Below, in pieces: positions 33,534-43,539 of a stretch of DNA of 64,000 nucleotides; position 1 is the first letter of the stretch, and each line of letters opens with the position of its first letter. This DNA comes from JBDHHQ01 sp039586035 (GTDB taxonomy: Bacteria; Gemmatimonadota; Gemmatimonadetes; Longimicrobiales; Gaopeijiaceae). A model generated the notes under the pieces. It was not told where the DNA came from. It made no database searches and worked only from the letters and a program-made list of their open reading frames with translations. The stretch lies in NCBI GenBank assembly GCA_039586035.1, contig JBDHLD010000010.1, forward strand, positions 16,810 to 80,809. The letters run 5' to 3'. Position numbers and translations under genes: made by a program.

Positions 33534-35885
33534 ATGAAACGGTTCCTGAAGGGTGCGGCGATGCTGTTGATGGCGGGCGCCGTCGTCGCGACCTGGTATG
33601 TGCACGAGCTCCGCTCCGGGCCTGGCCCCCGCACCGCGGACGTGGTCGTGACGGGGGTGAGTGGTCCGGTGGAGGTGCTCCGGGACTCTCTCGGGGTTCC
33701 CCACATCTGGGCCGAGACCGTGGAGGACGCCTTCTACGCGCAGGGGTACCTCCACGCTTCCGACCGCCTCTGGCAGATGGAGCTGTTCCGGAGGACCGCT
33801 ACCGGCACGCTGAGCGAGGTTCTGGGCGAGGCCGCCCTGCCTGCCGACCGGTTCCTCCGGACGTTGGGCCTCTCCCAGGCCGCCGAGCGGTCCCTTCAAG
33901 CCGTCGATCCCGAGACGCGCCAGGGACTGGAGGCCTACAGCCGGGGAGTGAACGCGGCAGTGGAGGGGTGGCGTGGTCCGTTGCCGCCCGAGTTCGTTCT
34001 CCTGCGGGCCCGACCTGGCCAGTGGTTGCCCCATAGCAGCACGGCCATGGAGAAGATCATGGCCTGGGACCTGGCAGAGTACGGCACGAGCTTGACGCTG
34101 GCCCGAGCCCGGGAGTCGCTGTCCGACGAGGACTGGGCGCTGGTGCGGCCGGAATACCCGGAGTGGGGCGTCACGATCGTGGGCGACGCGCCTCCTCCGG
34201 AGCGTCGTCAGAGCGGTTCGGCGGGGCCTCCGTCCCGGGACCGTGTCTCGGCGAGCCTGCTTTCGGCGGCGGAGATCCCGGAGTTGGCACAGACGCTGCT
34301 CGACGCTGCCAGCACGGTACGTGCGTCCAACTCGTGGGTTCTGGGCGGGGCGCGGAGTCGGTCCGGCAAGCCCCTCCTGGCCAACGACATGCACCTGGGC
34401 CTCAACCATCCGAACATCTGGTACCTGGTCGGGCTCCACGCGCCGGGCATGGACGTGGTGGGCATGAGCCTACCCGGCTCTCCCGGCGTCGTCGCCGGCC
34501 ACAGCCGTGCCGTCGCCTGGGGATTCACCAACGCCACGGTGGACGATTCGGACTTCTTCATCGAGCGCCTGGATCCGGCCGACTCCTCCCGCTACCTGAC
34601 GCCGGACGGGTCCGAGGCGTTCCGGGTACGGCGCGAGCTGATCCGTTTGAAGGACGGCCGCCTCGACACGCTAATCGTCCGTGAGACCCGGCATGGGCCC
34701 GTCATCACCCCGGTGGAGTCCCGGGCCGGCCCGGACCTCCTGGCCTTCTCCTGGGTCGCCCACCATCCGGCCACGACCGCTCAGGCCATCCCAGCCATGA
34801 ACCAGGCGACCACGGCGGCGGAGTTCGTCGAGGCGCTGGAGGTCTTCTCGAATCCCCACCAGAACGTCGTGTTCGCGGACACGGCCGGCGCGTGGGGATA
34901 CTGGATGGTCGGCCGGGTCCCGCTGCGGCGCTCCGGGGCGCCGCCTTACCTACCCGTCCCCGGTTGGACGGGCGAGTACGACTGGGAGGGTTGGCTGGCG
35001 TTCGATGAGCACCCCCATGTGCTGAGCCCGTCGAAGGGCTACGTCGCCACCGCCAATAACCGGCAGAGCTGGTCGCCAGGCTCGGAGCGCGTCACCGACG
35101 GGACGTGGGCGTCACCATACAGGGCGCAGAGGATCTCGGAGCTCATCGAGGCCAACGGCCGCCACGACGCGGAATCGATGCGCGCCATTCAGATGGACGT
35201 GCGGAGCGCCTTCGTGGAGCGATACCGAGCCGCGGCCGCCGAGGCCTTCCGGGCGGCCGGCGCCGATTCGCTCGCCGGAGCCCTGGAGGCCTGGGACGGC
35301 GAGGCGCGGCAAGACAGTCGGGAGGCCACGCTCTTCTTCAGCTGGATCGAGCAGGTTCGGGCTTCCCTGCGCCGCGCGGCCTATGGCGAAGACCGGGGCT
35401 ACATGCCCATGAGGGCGGTGGCCCGAGCGCTGGACGGAGCGGTGCAGGAGAGCGCGGAGCTGGCCAGGGCGGCAGCCGAGGAGTCGCTGGGGCAGCCCTC
35501 CATGCCGTGGGGTGAGGCGCACCAGCTCACGTTCGGTCACCCGCTCGCAGGGGTTCCCGTAGTGAGCTCGCTTCTGGGCTTCGGGAAGGGGCCGCTGCCG
35601 CGCGAAGGCTCACCCCACGCAGTGAACGTCGCCGGCTACAGCGGGTCTCGACCCCCATTCCGGGTCACTCATGGCCCCAGTCAGCGGCATGTCGTAGACA
35701 TGGCCGACCCGGACGGGACCGGGGGCTTCATGCTTCCGGGCGGGCAGTCCGGGCTGCCGGACCATCCTCACAGTTGGGATCAGCTGGAGCGGTGGCAGCG
35801 TGGCGAGCTCTGGCGGTTGCCGCTGGCCCGGGATGTCGTGGAGACGCGCACGGTGAGTCGTTTCCGCCTGGTTCCGGAAGGGTAG
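33534..35885 (+). CDS. Penicillin-acylase-type Ntn hydrolase
   Basis: A 783-aa exported amidase of the S45 family, which includes penicillin G acylase and quorum-signal (acyl-homoserine lactone) acylases. An N-terminal helix (5-22) is a signal or anchor. The alpha chain starts with VEVLRDSLGVPHIWAETVED. Self-cleavage is expected before Ser265 in ASNSWVLGG, the new N-terminal nucleophile of the beta chain; SGKPLLANDMHLGLNHPNIW follows directly. GFTNATVDDSDFFIE, ATANNRQ and the C-terminal FRVTHGPSQRHVVDMADP are family blocks. The residue before the nucleophile is Ala rather than the usual Gly. Natural substrate is not predictable. The gene ends 38 nt before the convergent GT9 gene. Confidence 0.92.
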   Translation: MKRFLKGAAMLLMAGAVVATWYVHELRSGPGPRTADVVVTGVSGPVEVLRDSLGVPHIWAETVEDAFYAQGYLHASDRLWQMELFRRTATGTLSEVLGEAALPADRFLRTLGLSQAAERSLQAVDPETRQGLEAYSRGVNAAVEGWRGPLPPEFVLLRARPGQWLPHSSTAMEKIMAWDLAEYGTSLTLARARESLSDEDWALVRPEYPEWGVTIVGDAPPPERRQSGSAGPPSRDRVSASLLSAAEIPELAQTLLDAASTVRASNSWVLGGARSRSGKPLLANDMHLGLNHPNIWYLVGLHAPGMDVVGMSLPGSPGVVAGHSRAVAWGFTNATVDDSDFFIERLDPADSSRYLTPDGSEAFRVRRELIRLKDGRLDTLIVRETRHGPVITPVESRAGPDLLAFSWVAHHPATTAQAIPAMNQATTAAEFVEALEVFSNPHQNVVFADTAGAWGYWMVGRVPLRRSGAPPYLPVPGWTGEYDWEGWLAFDEHPHVLSPSKGYVATANNRQSWSPGSERVTDGTWASPYRAQRISELIEANGRHDAESMRAIQMDVRSAFVERYRAAAAEAFRAAGADSLAGALEAWDGEARQDSREATLFFSWIEQVRASLRRAAYGEDRGYMPMRAVARALDGAVQESAELARAAAEESLGQPSMPWGEAHQLTFGHPLAGVPVVSSLLGFGKGPLPREGSPHAVNVAGYSGSRPPFRVTHGPSQRHVVDMADPDGTGGFMLPGGQSGLPDHPHSWDQLERWQRGELWRLPLARDVVETRTVSRFRLVPEG

Positions 35886-35923
35886 GCGCGAACGCCCTCG
35901 CCGCGCTCCTCCGATCCGTGCCG

Positions 35924-36913
35924 TCAAAACGACAGCAGGGCGCGCACCGCGTCCATGACCTCCTCGGGACCTGCGTCGGGCAGCCCGACTTCCCGCCCCT
36001 TCGGACCCGTCGCGGTGCGGTCGGAGACCCGCTGGATTGCCCGATAAGGGCCCAGATGGGCATACGGAAACCACACCGCGGGGTCGTTCTCGCCACCGAT
36101 CAAGGCAACCGTCGGGACACGCAGGGCGACGGCGGCGTGTACTACGCCGCCGTCGTTCCCCACGAACAGCCGCCCCCAGCTCAGGACGGAAAAGAGATCC
36201 CGGAGACCCATGGTGGGGAGGGGAGTCACATCTCCTGGGCAGCGGGAGGCCACATCGTGGGCAAGGGCTTCGGCCCCAGGCGGCGTCACGACGTGGATGC
36301 GGCAACCCGGGCGGTGCTCCTCGAGGAGCGAAACGAGGCGGGGCCAGCGGTCGGTGGGCCACACGCGGCAGGGCCACGAAGCGCCGGGGTGCACGAAGAT
36401 CTCGTCGCGGCCCGCATCCAGTCCATACCGGGTGCGTGCCGTGTGTCGCTCCGCCTCCGTAACGTGGATTCGGGTCGGCCGCTGTGGCGTAGGCCCCAGC
36501 AGGGGCACGAGCTTGTCCAGATGAAGGGCGATCTGGGAGACGCCCGGATCAGCCCTCCGGTGCTCGAACACCCACGACCGAATGCCCCGGTTCGTCCCGA
36601 CGGAGTGCCTGGGGCTACAAAGGCGGACGAGGACCGCGGACCGCGGACCCGCGAACAGATCGAAGAACCAGTCCACCCGGGGACGTCGCAGGGCTCGCAC
36701 GGCACGCAAGGTGTCCCGGACTCCGGCGCCCTTGGGAAGCGTCAGAACCCGGTCCACGCGCGGATGGCGCTGGAGGACCGGGGCGAAGGCCTCCTCGGTC
36801 AGGTACTCGAGAGACGCCTCCGGGTAGGCGTCCCCAAGGGCGTCGAGCACGGGCGTGGTCAGGATCACGTCGCCCAGGTGGCGTAGGCGAGAGACCACAA
36901 TCCGCCGGATCAT
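35924..36913 (-). CDS. Glycosyltransferase family 9 (heptosyltransferase-like)
   Basis: A 329-aa GT9 enzyme. The N-terminus VVSRLRHLGDVILTTPVLDA is the nucleotide-sugar-binding start of the family; FVHPGASWPCRVWPTDRWPR and FVGNDGGVVHAAVALRVPTV are the acceptor and ADP-heptose regions. It is shorter than WaaF and lacks its Cys-rich end, and is closer to WaaC/WaaQ-type enzymes. Likely role: an additional sugar of LPS core, adding to the waaF-like gene at 27538. It is downstream of pruA on the same strand with an 82-nt gap containing a small GC hairpin (36946-36951 with 36964-36969) but no T-run. Confidence 0.85.
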   Translation of the reverse strand: MIRRIVVSRLRHLGDVILTTPVLDALGDAYPEASLEYLTEEAFAPVLQRHPRVDRVLTLPKGAGVRDTLRAVRALRRPRVDWFFDLFAGPRSAVLVRLCSPRHSVGTNRGIRSWVFEHRRADPGVSQIALHLDKLVPLLGPTPQRPTRIHVTEAERHTARTRYGLDAGRDEIFVHPGASWPCRVWPTDRWPRLVSLLEEHRPGCRIHVVTPPGAEALAHDVASRCPGDVTPLPTMGLRDLFSVLSWGRLFVGNDGGVVHAAVALRVPTVALIGGENDPAVWFPYAHLGPYRAIQRVSDRTATGPKGREVGLPDAGPEEVMDAVRALLSF

Positions 36914-36995
36914 CGGGTCGATCGGCCCCTATGCCGCCGCGTGGAGCCTCGGGGCTCTCGGCGCGAGGCCCTGCGCGACGGTAGGCCGAGCTTCG

Positions 36996-38621
<1,626 letters not shown>

Positions 38622-38813
38622 GATACCGATTGGATTCGGGGATCGGATGACGGAGGCCACGTCTTTCCGCGGCGCTCCCGAACGGTGGCTCGAAGGCCGG
38701 GTCGGAGACGCCCCGGGGAAGCGCGGCGGCCGGAATCTGTTAGGAGAACGGGGCGGTGGCAAGCGCCACGGCACACGCGCGCACGACGTCCCGTGAAGGC
38801 GCCCTTTACCACG

Positions 38814-38842
38814 TTGAACGCCTTATCAAGAATGACTATACT
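38814..38842 (+). promoter_or_regulatory. Strong sigma70 promoter for the NifU-domain gene
   Basis: TTGAAC (38814-38819) and TATACT (38837-38842) are separated by exactly 17 nt, in the 274-nt divergent region between pruA and the NifU-domain gene. Each hexamer matches consensus at five of six positions, and the region is clearly AT-rich against the background. This is the best promoter in the window. The expected start is near 38849, leaving about 47 nt of leader. Confidence 0.75.
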
Positions 38843-38895
38843 TCTCAAGAAGGCACGGTCAGCACGGGGCCCGCGCCGGAGGAGCGCCGGACGGC

Positions 38896-39126
38896 ATGAC
38901 GAGCCAGGAGAAGATCGTCGAGGTGATCGACAGCCTCCGCCCCTATATCCAGGCGGACGGGGGGGACGTTGAGTTTCTGGACTTCAACGAGCAGGCCGGC
39001 GTGGTCCAGGTCCGCCTCATGGGTGCGTGCGAGTCGTGTCCGATCTCGATGATGACGCTCAAGGAAGGCCTGGAGAAGCGGATCAAGAGCAACGTGCCCA
39101 GCGTCACCGAGGTTCTGGCCGTCTGA
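38896..39126 (+). CDS. NifU C-terminal-domain protein (Fe-S scaffold/carrier)
   Basis: A 76-aa protein consisting only of the NifU C-terminal (Nfu) domain. YIQADGGDVEFLDF is the family opening, and Cys45 and Cys48 in MGACESCPISMMTL bridge a 4Fe-4S cluster between two subunits in known Nfu proteins. MTLKEGLEKRIK completes the domain. It lacks the HesB-like N-terminal part of NfuA. It is followed by a terminator and then the Mrp ATPase, another Fe-S carrier, so the two form a functional group. It has its own strong promoter. Confidence 0.93.
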   Translation: MTSQEKIVEVIDSLRPYIQADGGDVEFLDFNEQAGVVQVRLMGACESCPISMMTLKEGLEKRIKSNVPSVTEVLAV

Positions 39127-39150
39127 CCGGCAGTTGGCCGTCCATGTCAG

Positions 39151-39187
39151 AGCGCTCTACCTCTCCGGGGAGAGCGCCTTTTCTTTG
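39151..39187 (+). terminator. Intrinsic terminator after the NifU-domain gene
   Basis: GCGCTCT (39152-39158) pairs with AGAGCGC (39171-39177); the loop can form an inner stem (CTCTC with GAGAG). The T-rich stretch TTTTCTTT follows at 39179-39186. It lies 25 nt after the stop codon. Confidence 0.7.
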
Positions 39188-39249
39188 CTCTACCGAAACT
39201 CTCCCATAGAGCGCACAGCGAACGTCAACCGATTCGGGCGAGACCAACC

Positions 39250-40374
39250 ATGAGTACTGAAGCGCTCAGACAGTCCGTCGAGAAGGCACTCTCGGCCATC
39301 TCCCACGATCCTTCGGGCATGGACCTCGTGACCGCCGGTCATGTTCAGAACCTGGAGGTGGGTCCGGAGGGGGCGGTGCGCTTCTCCTTCGTGCTTCGTC
39401 CCGAGGATCCGAGTAGCCTGGTTCGAGAGGCCCGCAGTGCAGTGGAGGCGGTGGCTGGAGTTTCGTCGGTCAAGCTCAACGTTCAGCTGCCGCAGGCCGG
39501 AGCGCCGGCCGTTGCGGAGGTGCCTGCGGCCCCTCCCGCTCGGGGCTTGGCTCCGGGGTCGGTGCCCGCTCCGACGCCCCGTCCGGGGATCCTCCCGGAC
39601 GTGCGCCACGTCGTGGCCATCAGCTCGGGCAAGGGCGGAGTGGGCAAGTCCATGACCGCGACCAACCTGGCGGCGGCGGCCGCGGCACGGGGGCTCAGCG
39701 TGGGACTCCTCGACGCGGATATCTACGGTCCCGACATTCCCCTGATGTTCGGTGAGGACCGCCGGCCCAGCGTCACCGGCCCGAAGGGCCAGGAGCTCAT
39801 CGAGCCGCTCCGCGCCCATGGAGTCCGGCTGATGAGCCTGGGCTTCCTCCTCGAAAAAGAGCAACCCGCCATCATGCGGGGGCCCCTCATCTCGGGGATC
39901 CTCCGACAGTTCATCGAGCAGGTGGCCTGGGGACCGCTCGACCTGCTGTTGGTGGACATGCCTCCCGGGACGGGCGACGCACAGCTCTCCCTGGTGCAGA
40001 CGATCGACCTGGAGGGCGCGGTGATGGTCACGACCCCACAGGACGTCTCGACCGGAGACGTGCGCCGCGCCATTCGAATGTTCGAGCGGGTGAATACCCG
40101 GGTACTCGGCATCGTGGAGAACATGGCGGGGCATCAGTGCCCCCACTGCGGAGAATCGGTGGACATTTTCGGGCACGGCGGAGGAGAGCGTCTGGCGAAG
40201 GAGATGTCGGTTCCGTTCCTCGGGCGCGTCCCGCTCGACACCGCGGTACGCACGGCCGGCGACGACGGAGTGCCGTCGGTGGTGTCCGCGCCCAACTCTC
40301 CGGCGGGTCGGGCGCTGGACGAGGTAGCCGGCGCGCTGCTCGAAGCCCTGGGGGCCGTCGCGGGGGCGACGTGA
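39250..40374 (+). CDS. Mrp/ApbC family Fe-S cluster carrier ATPase
   Basis: A 374-aa P-loop protein that loads 4Fe-4S clusters onto target proteins. Residues 1-90 are a MIP18/DUF59 domain (ALSAISHDPSGMDLVTAG), followed by an Ala/Pro-rich linker. The ATPase has the deviant Walker A SSGKGGVGKS (125-134), GLLDADIYGPDIPLMFG, and MPPGTGDAQLSLVQ. Cys297 and Cys300 in GHQCPHCGE are the pair that holds the cluster at the dimer interface. It follows the Nfu gene after a terminator, so it may have its own promoter, though only a weak candidate is seen (TTGCTC 39185). Its stop overlaps the next small gene as GTGA. Confidence 0.94.
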   Translation: MSTEALRQSVEKALSAISHDPSGMDLVTAGHVQNLEVGPEGAVRFSFVLRPEDPSSLVREARSAVEAVAGVSSVKLNVQLPQAGAPAVAEVPAAPPARGLAPGSVPAPTPRPGILPDVRHVVAISSGKGGVGKSMTATNLAAAAAARGLSVGLLDADIYGPDIPLMFGEDRRPSVTGPKGQELIEPLRAHGVRLMSLGFLLEKEQPAIMRGPLISGILRQFIEQVAWGPLDLLLVDMPPGTGDAQLSLVQTIDLEGAVMVTTPQDVSTGDVRRAIRMFERVNTRVLGIVENMAGHQCPHCGESVDIFGHGGGERLAKEMSVPFLGRVPLDTAVRTAGDDGVPSVVSAPNSPAGRALDEVAGALLEALGAVAGAT

Positions 40375-40589
40375 GGCCGCGCTTCGGGCCGCGCCCCTCG
40401 CGGACGGAGCTGCTTTCCCGCCCGCTGCACGTGACCGTGCGTGACTATCCTGAGACGCTGCCGGCCCTCCGTCGGGCGGGGGTCTCTCTGACGGACGGAG
40501 GTGCCACCTCGCTAGAAGCGATGGTCGGCGGCGATTCTCCCCTGGTCGACGAGCTCGTGGAGGCGGTGGCCTGGCGGCCGAGCGCCTAG
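40371..40589 (+). CDS. Small protein coupled to mrp, DUF542/ScdA-N-like
   Basis: A 72-aa protein starting at a GTG that overlaps the mrp stop. After a basic leader, HVTVRDYPETLPALRRAGVS has the pattern of the N-terminal domain of ScdA/YtfE-type Fe-S repair proteins and DUF1858-like helical domains (a conserved 'dyP.t..vl...G' shape), though the Cys pair of ScdA is missing. Translational coupling to mrp suggests a role in the same process; this is inference. The last 4 bases overlap the convergent membrane-protein gene. Confidence 0.6.
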   Translation: MRPRFGPRPSRTELLSRPLHVTVRDYPETLPALRRAGVSLTDGGATSLEAMVGGDSPLVDELVEAVAWRPSA

Positions 40590-40819
40590 TCTCCCCTCTC
40601 GAGCCACTGACGGTCGGCTGCCGACAGCCGACGACTGTTCCGACTGTCGATCGCCTTCAGGATTCCCCACCCGATCAGCATGATCACGCCGACCTTCAGC
40701 AGGAGCGGGATGAGGGCGAAGGCCAGGGTGAACACGGTTCCCACGACGGCGAGCACGACGCCTGCCACGACGAGGGTCACCAGCCCGACCGCGAAGAAGC
40801 TGAGGAGGGCGCCGATCAT
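40586..40819 (-). CDS. Small membrane protein
   Basis: A 77-aa protein, almost entirely hydrophobic over residues 3-58: one helix at ~5-30 (FFAVGLVTLVVAGVVLAVVG) and one at ~33-57, then a short charged tail (RRLSAADRQWLERGD). No known domain. It is the last gene of the minus-strand run led by the ECF sigma factor, 58 nt after the toast-rack-like gene. Similar tiny membrane proteins are common in envelope-stress operons, but I cannot assign a function. Confidence 0.65.
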   Translation of the reverse strand: MIGALLSFFAVGLVTLVVAGVVLAVVGTVFTLAFALIPLLLKVGVIMLIGWGILKAIDSRNSRRLSAADRQWLERGD

Positions 40820-40877
40820 CTTTCAATTCTCCTGGCCGGTGGCGGCCGCCTGAGAGTCCGAACCACTGCGCGGCCCC

Positions 40878-41717
40878 TCAGCGCGTCAATGTGACCGTGA
40901 GCTTCCCCAAAGCGGCATCCACATCCACGTCCACCCGACGCTCCGCTTCGTCCCAGTTGGGAGAGTAGTAGGCCTCACCTCGCTTTACGAGCTCCGGGGC
41001 GTCGAGCTTCAAGAGAAACGAGTCCTTGGTCAACCGCACGCCCAGCGTCTCCGGGAAACGAAGCTCGAGCGACCCCAGACCCATGTCGATGCTCACGTCC
41101 GCGTCGCGCTCCCACGCGCCGGCAAAGTCCAGCGTGATGTCGCCCACGCCGGCGTCCAGCTCGATGCGCCGCGCGTTCAGGTTGCCGAGGCGGCTCGCCT
41201 CGAACTGGGCTGCACCCACCTGGAAGCGAGCCAGGCCCAGGGCAACGGGGTTGGACCTGGACACGTCCAGGTTCGTTTCCGACGCGCCGGTGGCCATCCG
41301 CAGGTCGGTCAAGGCGATGCCTCCGAGGTCCACGTCGGCCTTGACCGCTCCGAAGTCGAGCTCGAGGTCCATGGGGACGCCCCGGGCCAGGTCCAGATCC
41401 AAGCTGCCGGCGTCGCCCTTCGTGACGCGAATGTTGTCGCTCGCGCCCTCGATCCCCAGCCGTAGCCGGTTCCCCGTGAGCTCGTTGACGGGCTCGAACG
41501 CCTCCTCGTCGTACCGCAGCTCCATGCGGTAGAGCACGTCGCCGGCGCTCGGCCGCATCCGGAACTCCCCAGCCGCATACTTGACCTCGACATCCAGGGA
41601 GCTTTCGTCGGTCAGCTGACGAGAGGTCGTGACGGTTCGCCAGCTCTGGCCCTCCACGCGGTCGGCCATGGGCAGCGCCAACGCCACAAGCAGCAGCATC
41701 CCACTCCACGGGGCCAT
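40878..41717 (-). CDS. Secreted toast-rack/DUF4097-like beta protein
   Basis: A 279-aa exported protein; the ATG at 41717 with AAGGCGG upstream starts a signal peptide ending near RVEGQ. The mature part is repetitive beta strands with alternating Asp/Leu (LDLDLARGVPMDLELDFGAV, ADVDLGGIALTDLRMATG), like the toast-rack/DUF4097 fold of putative adhesins and LiaF-type envelope-stress proteins. There are no catalytic motifs. An earlier in-frame start would run 47 codons into the neighbouring gene. It lies 10 nt after the bactofilin-like gene, in the sigma-factor operon. Confidence 0.75.
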   Translation of the reverse strand: MAPWSGMLLLVALALPMADRVEGQSWRTVTTSRQLTDESSLDVEVKYAAGEFRMRPSAGDVLYRMELRYDEEAFEPVNELTGNRLRLGIEGASDNIRVTKGDAGSLDLDLARGVPMDLELDFGAVKADVDLGGIALTDLRMATGASETNLDVSRSNPVALGLARFQVGAAQFEASRLGNLNARRIELDAGVGDITLDFAGAWERDADVSIDMGLGSLELRFPETLGVRLTKDSFLLKLDAPELVKRGEAYYSPNWDEAERRVDVDVDAALGKLTVTLTR

Positions 41718-41727
41718 GATCCGCCTT

Positions 41728-43539
41728 CTAGCCACGGGTCTCTCCCTCCTCGGCCTCGGCCTCGTCGGCCGCCGTCTCGTCCGGGGCTGGGCCCGAAGCT
41801 TCCGGCTGCGTGTCGTCAGCATCCGGTGCCGCGGTGGCTCGAGCGTGTCGGTCGCCACCGGACGCCTCCGGCGCGGCCGTGGTGTCTGGCGACGTCCCGC
41901 CCGGGCCTGCCGGGGCGTCCTCTGCCGTCACCGTGGCGGTGCGGAACTCGTCATCCCAGAGCTCCTCCTCGGCGTCGAGGGCCGCGTCGGCATTCGCCCA
42001 TTCCCGACGGCGGCCACCCCGGGTCAACAGCACGGCGCCGAAGCCGACCGACATGCAGATCAAGACCGCCACCGACCCGAGGAAATGAAGCATGCCGCGG
42101 ACGAAGCCCAACCACGGACCGGCCATCTGGATGAAGTTCGCGGCGAAGAACGGCAGGATCAGCGCGGCGACCCCCGCCAGCACGACGGAGAGCGTGTTGG
42201 AGCGACGAACCCAGTCGAATCCCTGCAGCTGCTGCCGCGCCACCCAGTCTCCGACGTTGCTGGCCACCGCGAGGAATCCCAGGCCCGCGGCCAGCACGGC
42301 CGCCACCGGGAAGAGGGGAATCCACGCCAGAAGCACCGGAATACCGATCAGGGTGACACAGAGGGCGACGATTCCCAGAACCCACACGGGGACCAGGAGG
42401 AACGCACCCGCTACGCCGACGATGCCCGCGCGCGTGGGGTTCTCACGAGCGGCCGCTGCGACGACTTCGAGGTTGTCGCCGAAGAACCGGACGACGGCGA
42501 AGGCCAGCACCGCGATGATGGCGAACGTCATCAGGTTCTCCATCATGCCGCCGATGCCACGGCCGACGTGTCGGAAGGCCCCGAGCACGCCGCCGGAGCG
42601 CCGCGACTCCGCTTCAGGGGCGGCGTGGCGAATCTCGCGGCGGATCTCGTCGCGGATCTCTTCACGCAGCTCCGAGAGAGCGGTGGCGTCTACGACCTCC
42701 CGCGCCGGTCGAATCCGGTTGATGCCGCCCTCGACGACGCCACCGTCCCGGGCGACACGGGCATCGGCCAGATGCACCTCGCCGTCGATCCTCGCGGCTT
42801 CGCCCACGGTCAACGTGCCGCCCACCAGGATCGCGCTCCCGTCGAGGTGTCCCTGCACGTCGAGGTCGCTTTCGATGAGGATCAGCGTGGCTTCCACCGT
42901 CTCGCCTGCCTCGATGGTGACTTCTTCGCCGAGGTGAAGGCGGATGTCGTCGGACGAGAGGTCGTCCAGGGCGAGATCCATGCCGTCCAACGCCTCGGAC
43001 AGGGCGATGAACCGCTCGGTCCGCCCCAGCAGCGAGCTGAGCAGGGCCAGATCCAGATCCGCCGAGATGGTGACCTCGGGATCCGGGTCCTGGGCCACCT
43101 CGGACTCGGGTGGGCGCAACGCCTCTTCGATGGCCCCGTCGATGCGCGCGGCCAACGTCCGTGCGTCGCCGTCCAGATCCGCTGGCGGCGACCACGCCTC
43201 GAGCGCCTCCGCCAGTGGGCCGTCATCCAGCGCCACGGCCTGCCCGAGCAGGGCTCGCCAGGAGGCTTCCAATGCGTCGCCGCGGGTGTAGGCGCCCGCC
43301 TCCTCTCCGTCCACGTAGACCGTGCCCTCGCTGAACCGGATCTCCAGGGCGTGATCGTCCGAGAACAGGACGCTGAGCGAAGCCGAGCTGCCGGAGACGG
43401 CGATCTCGCTCGACGCTACGGTGCGCTCCTGTGCGGAGAGCGCGGCCGTGGGCAGCGCGACGAAGGCCACGAGCGCGAGCAGGCGCCCCGTTCGGGAGCG
43501 CCTCCAAGTCGGGGCGCGGTTACGACGTGATCTGGGCAT
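41728..43539 (-). CDS. Bactofilin-like polymer-forming protein with membrane region
   Basis: A 603-aa protein. A signal peptide (about 1-36, ending ALSAQ) is followed by an Asp/Glu-rich exported region. Residues ~205-270 (IRLHLGEEVTIEAGETVEAT, LDVQGHLDGSAILVGGTLTV) form short beta repeats typical of polymer-forming (bactofilin) domains. After a charged helix come several hydrophobic helices (~325-525) including VVRFFGDNLEVVAAAARENP. The tail is acidic, Ala/Asp/Glu-rich and probably disordered. The combination is seen in uncharacterised envelope proteins; a scaffold or shape-related role is inference. It overlaps the anti-sigma gene by 20 bp. Confidence 0.72.
   Translation of the reverse strand: MPRSRRNRAPTWRRSRTGRLLALVAFVALPTAALSAQERTVASSEIAVSGSSASLSVLFSDDHALEIRFSEGTVYVDGEEAGAYTRGDALEASWRALLGQAVALDDGPLAEALEAWSPPADLDGDARTLAARIDGAIEEALRPPESEVAQDPDPEVTISADLDLALLSSLLGRTERFIALSEALDGMDLALDDLSSDDIRLHLGEEVTIEAGETVEATLILIESDLDVQGHLDGSAILVGGTLTVGEAARIDGEVHLADARVARDGGVVEGGINRIRPAREVVDATALSELREEIRDEIRREIRHAAPEAESRRSGGVLGAFRHVGRGIGGMMENLMTFAIIAVLAFAVVRFFGDNLEVVAAAARENPTRAGIVGVAGAFLLVPVWVLGIVALCVTLIGIPVLLAWIPLFPVAAVLAAGLGFLAVASNVGDWVARQQLQGFDWVRRSNTLSVVLAGVAALILPFFAANFIQMAGPWLGFVRGMLHFLGSVAVLICMSVGFGAVLLTRGGRRREWANADAALDAEEELWDDEFRTATVTAEDAPAGPGGTSPDTTAAPEASGGDRHARATAAPDADDTQPEASGPAPDETAADEAEAEEGETRG

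Noticed and set aside
41629..43530. A 633-codon plus-strand frame opposite the bactofilin-like gene
   Set aside because: Low-complexity His/Arg/Glu composition, and the opposite strand has a signal peptide, membrane helices and repeats of a real protein.
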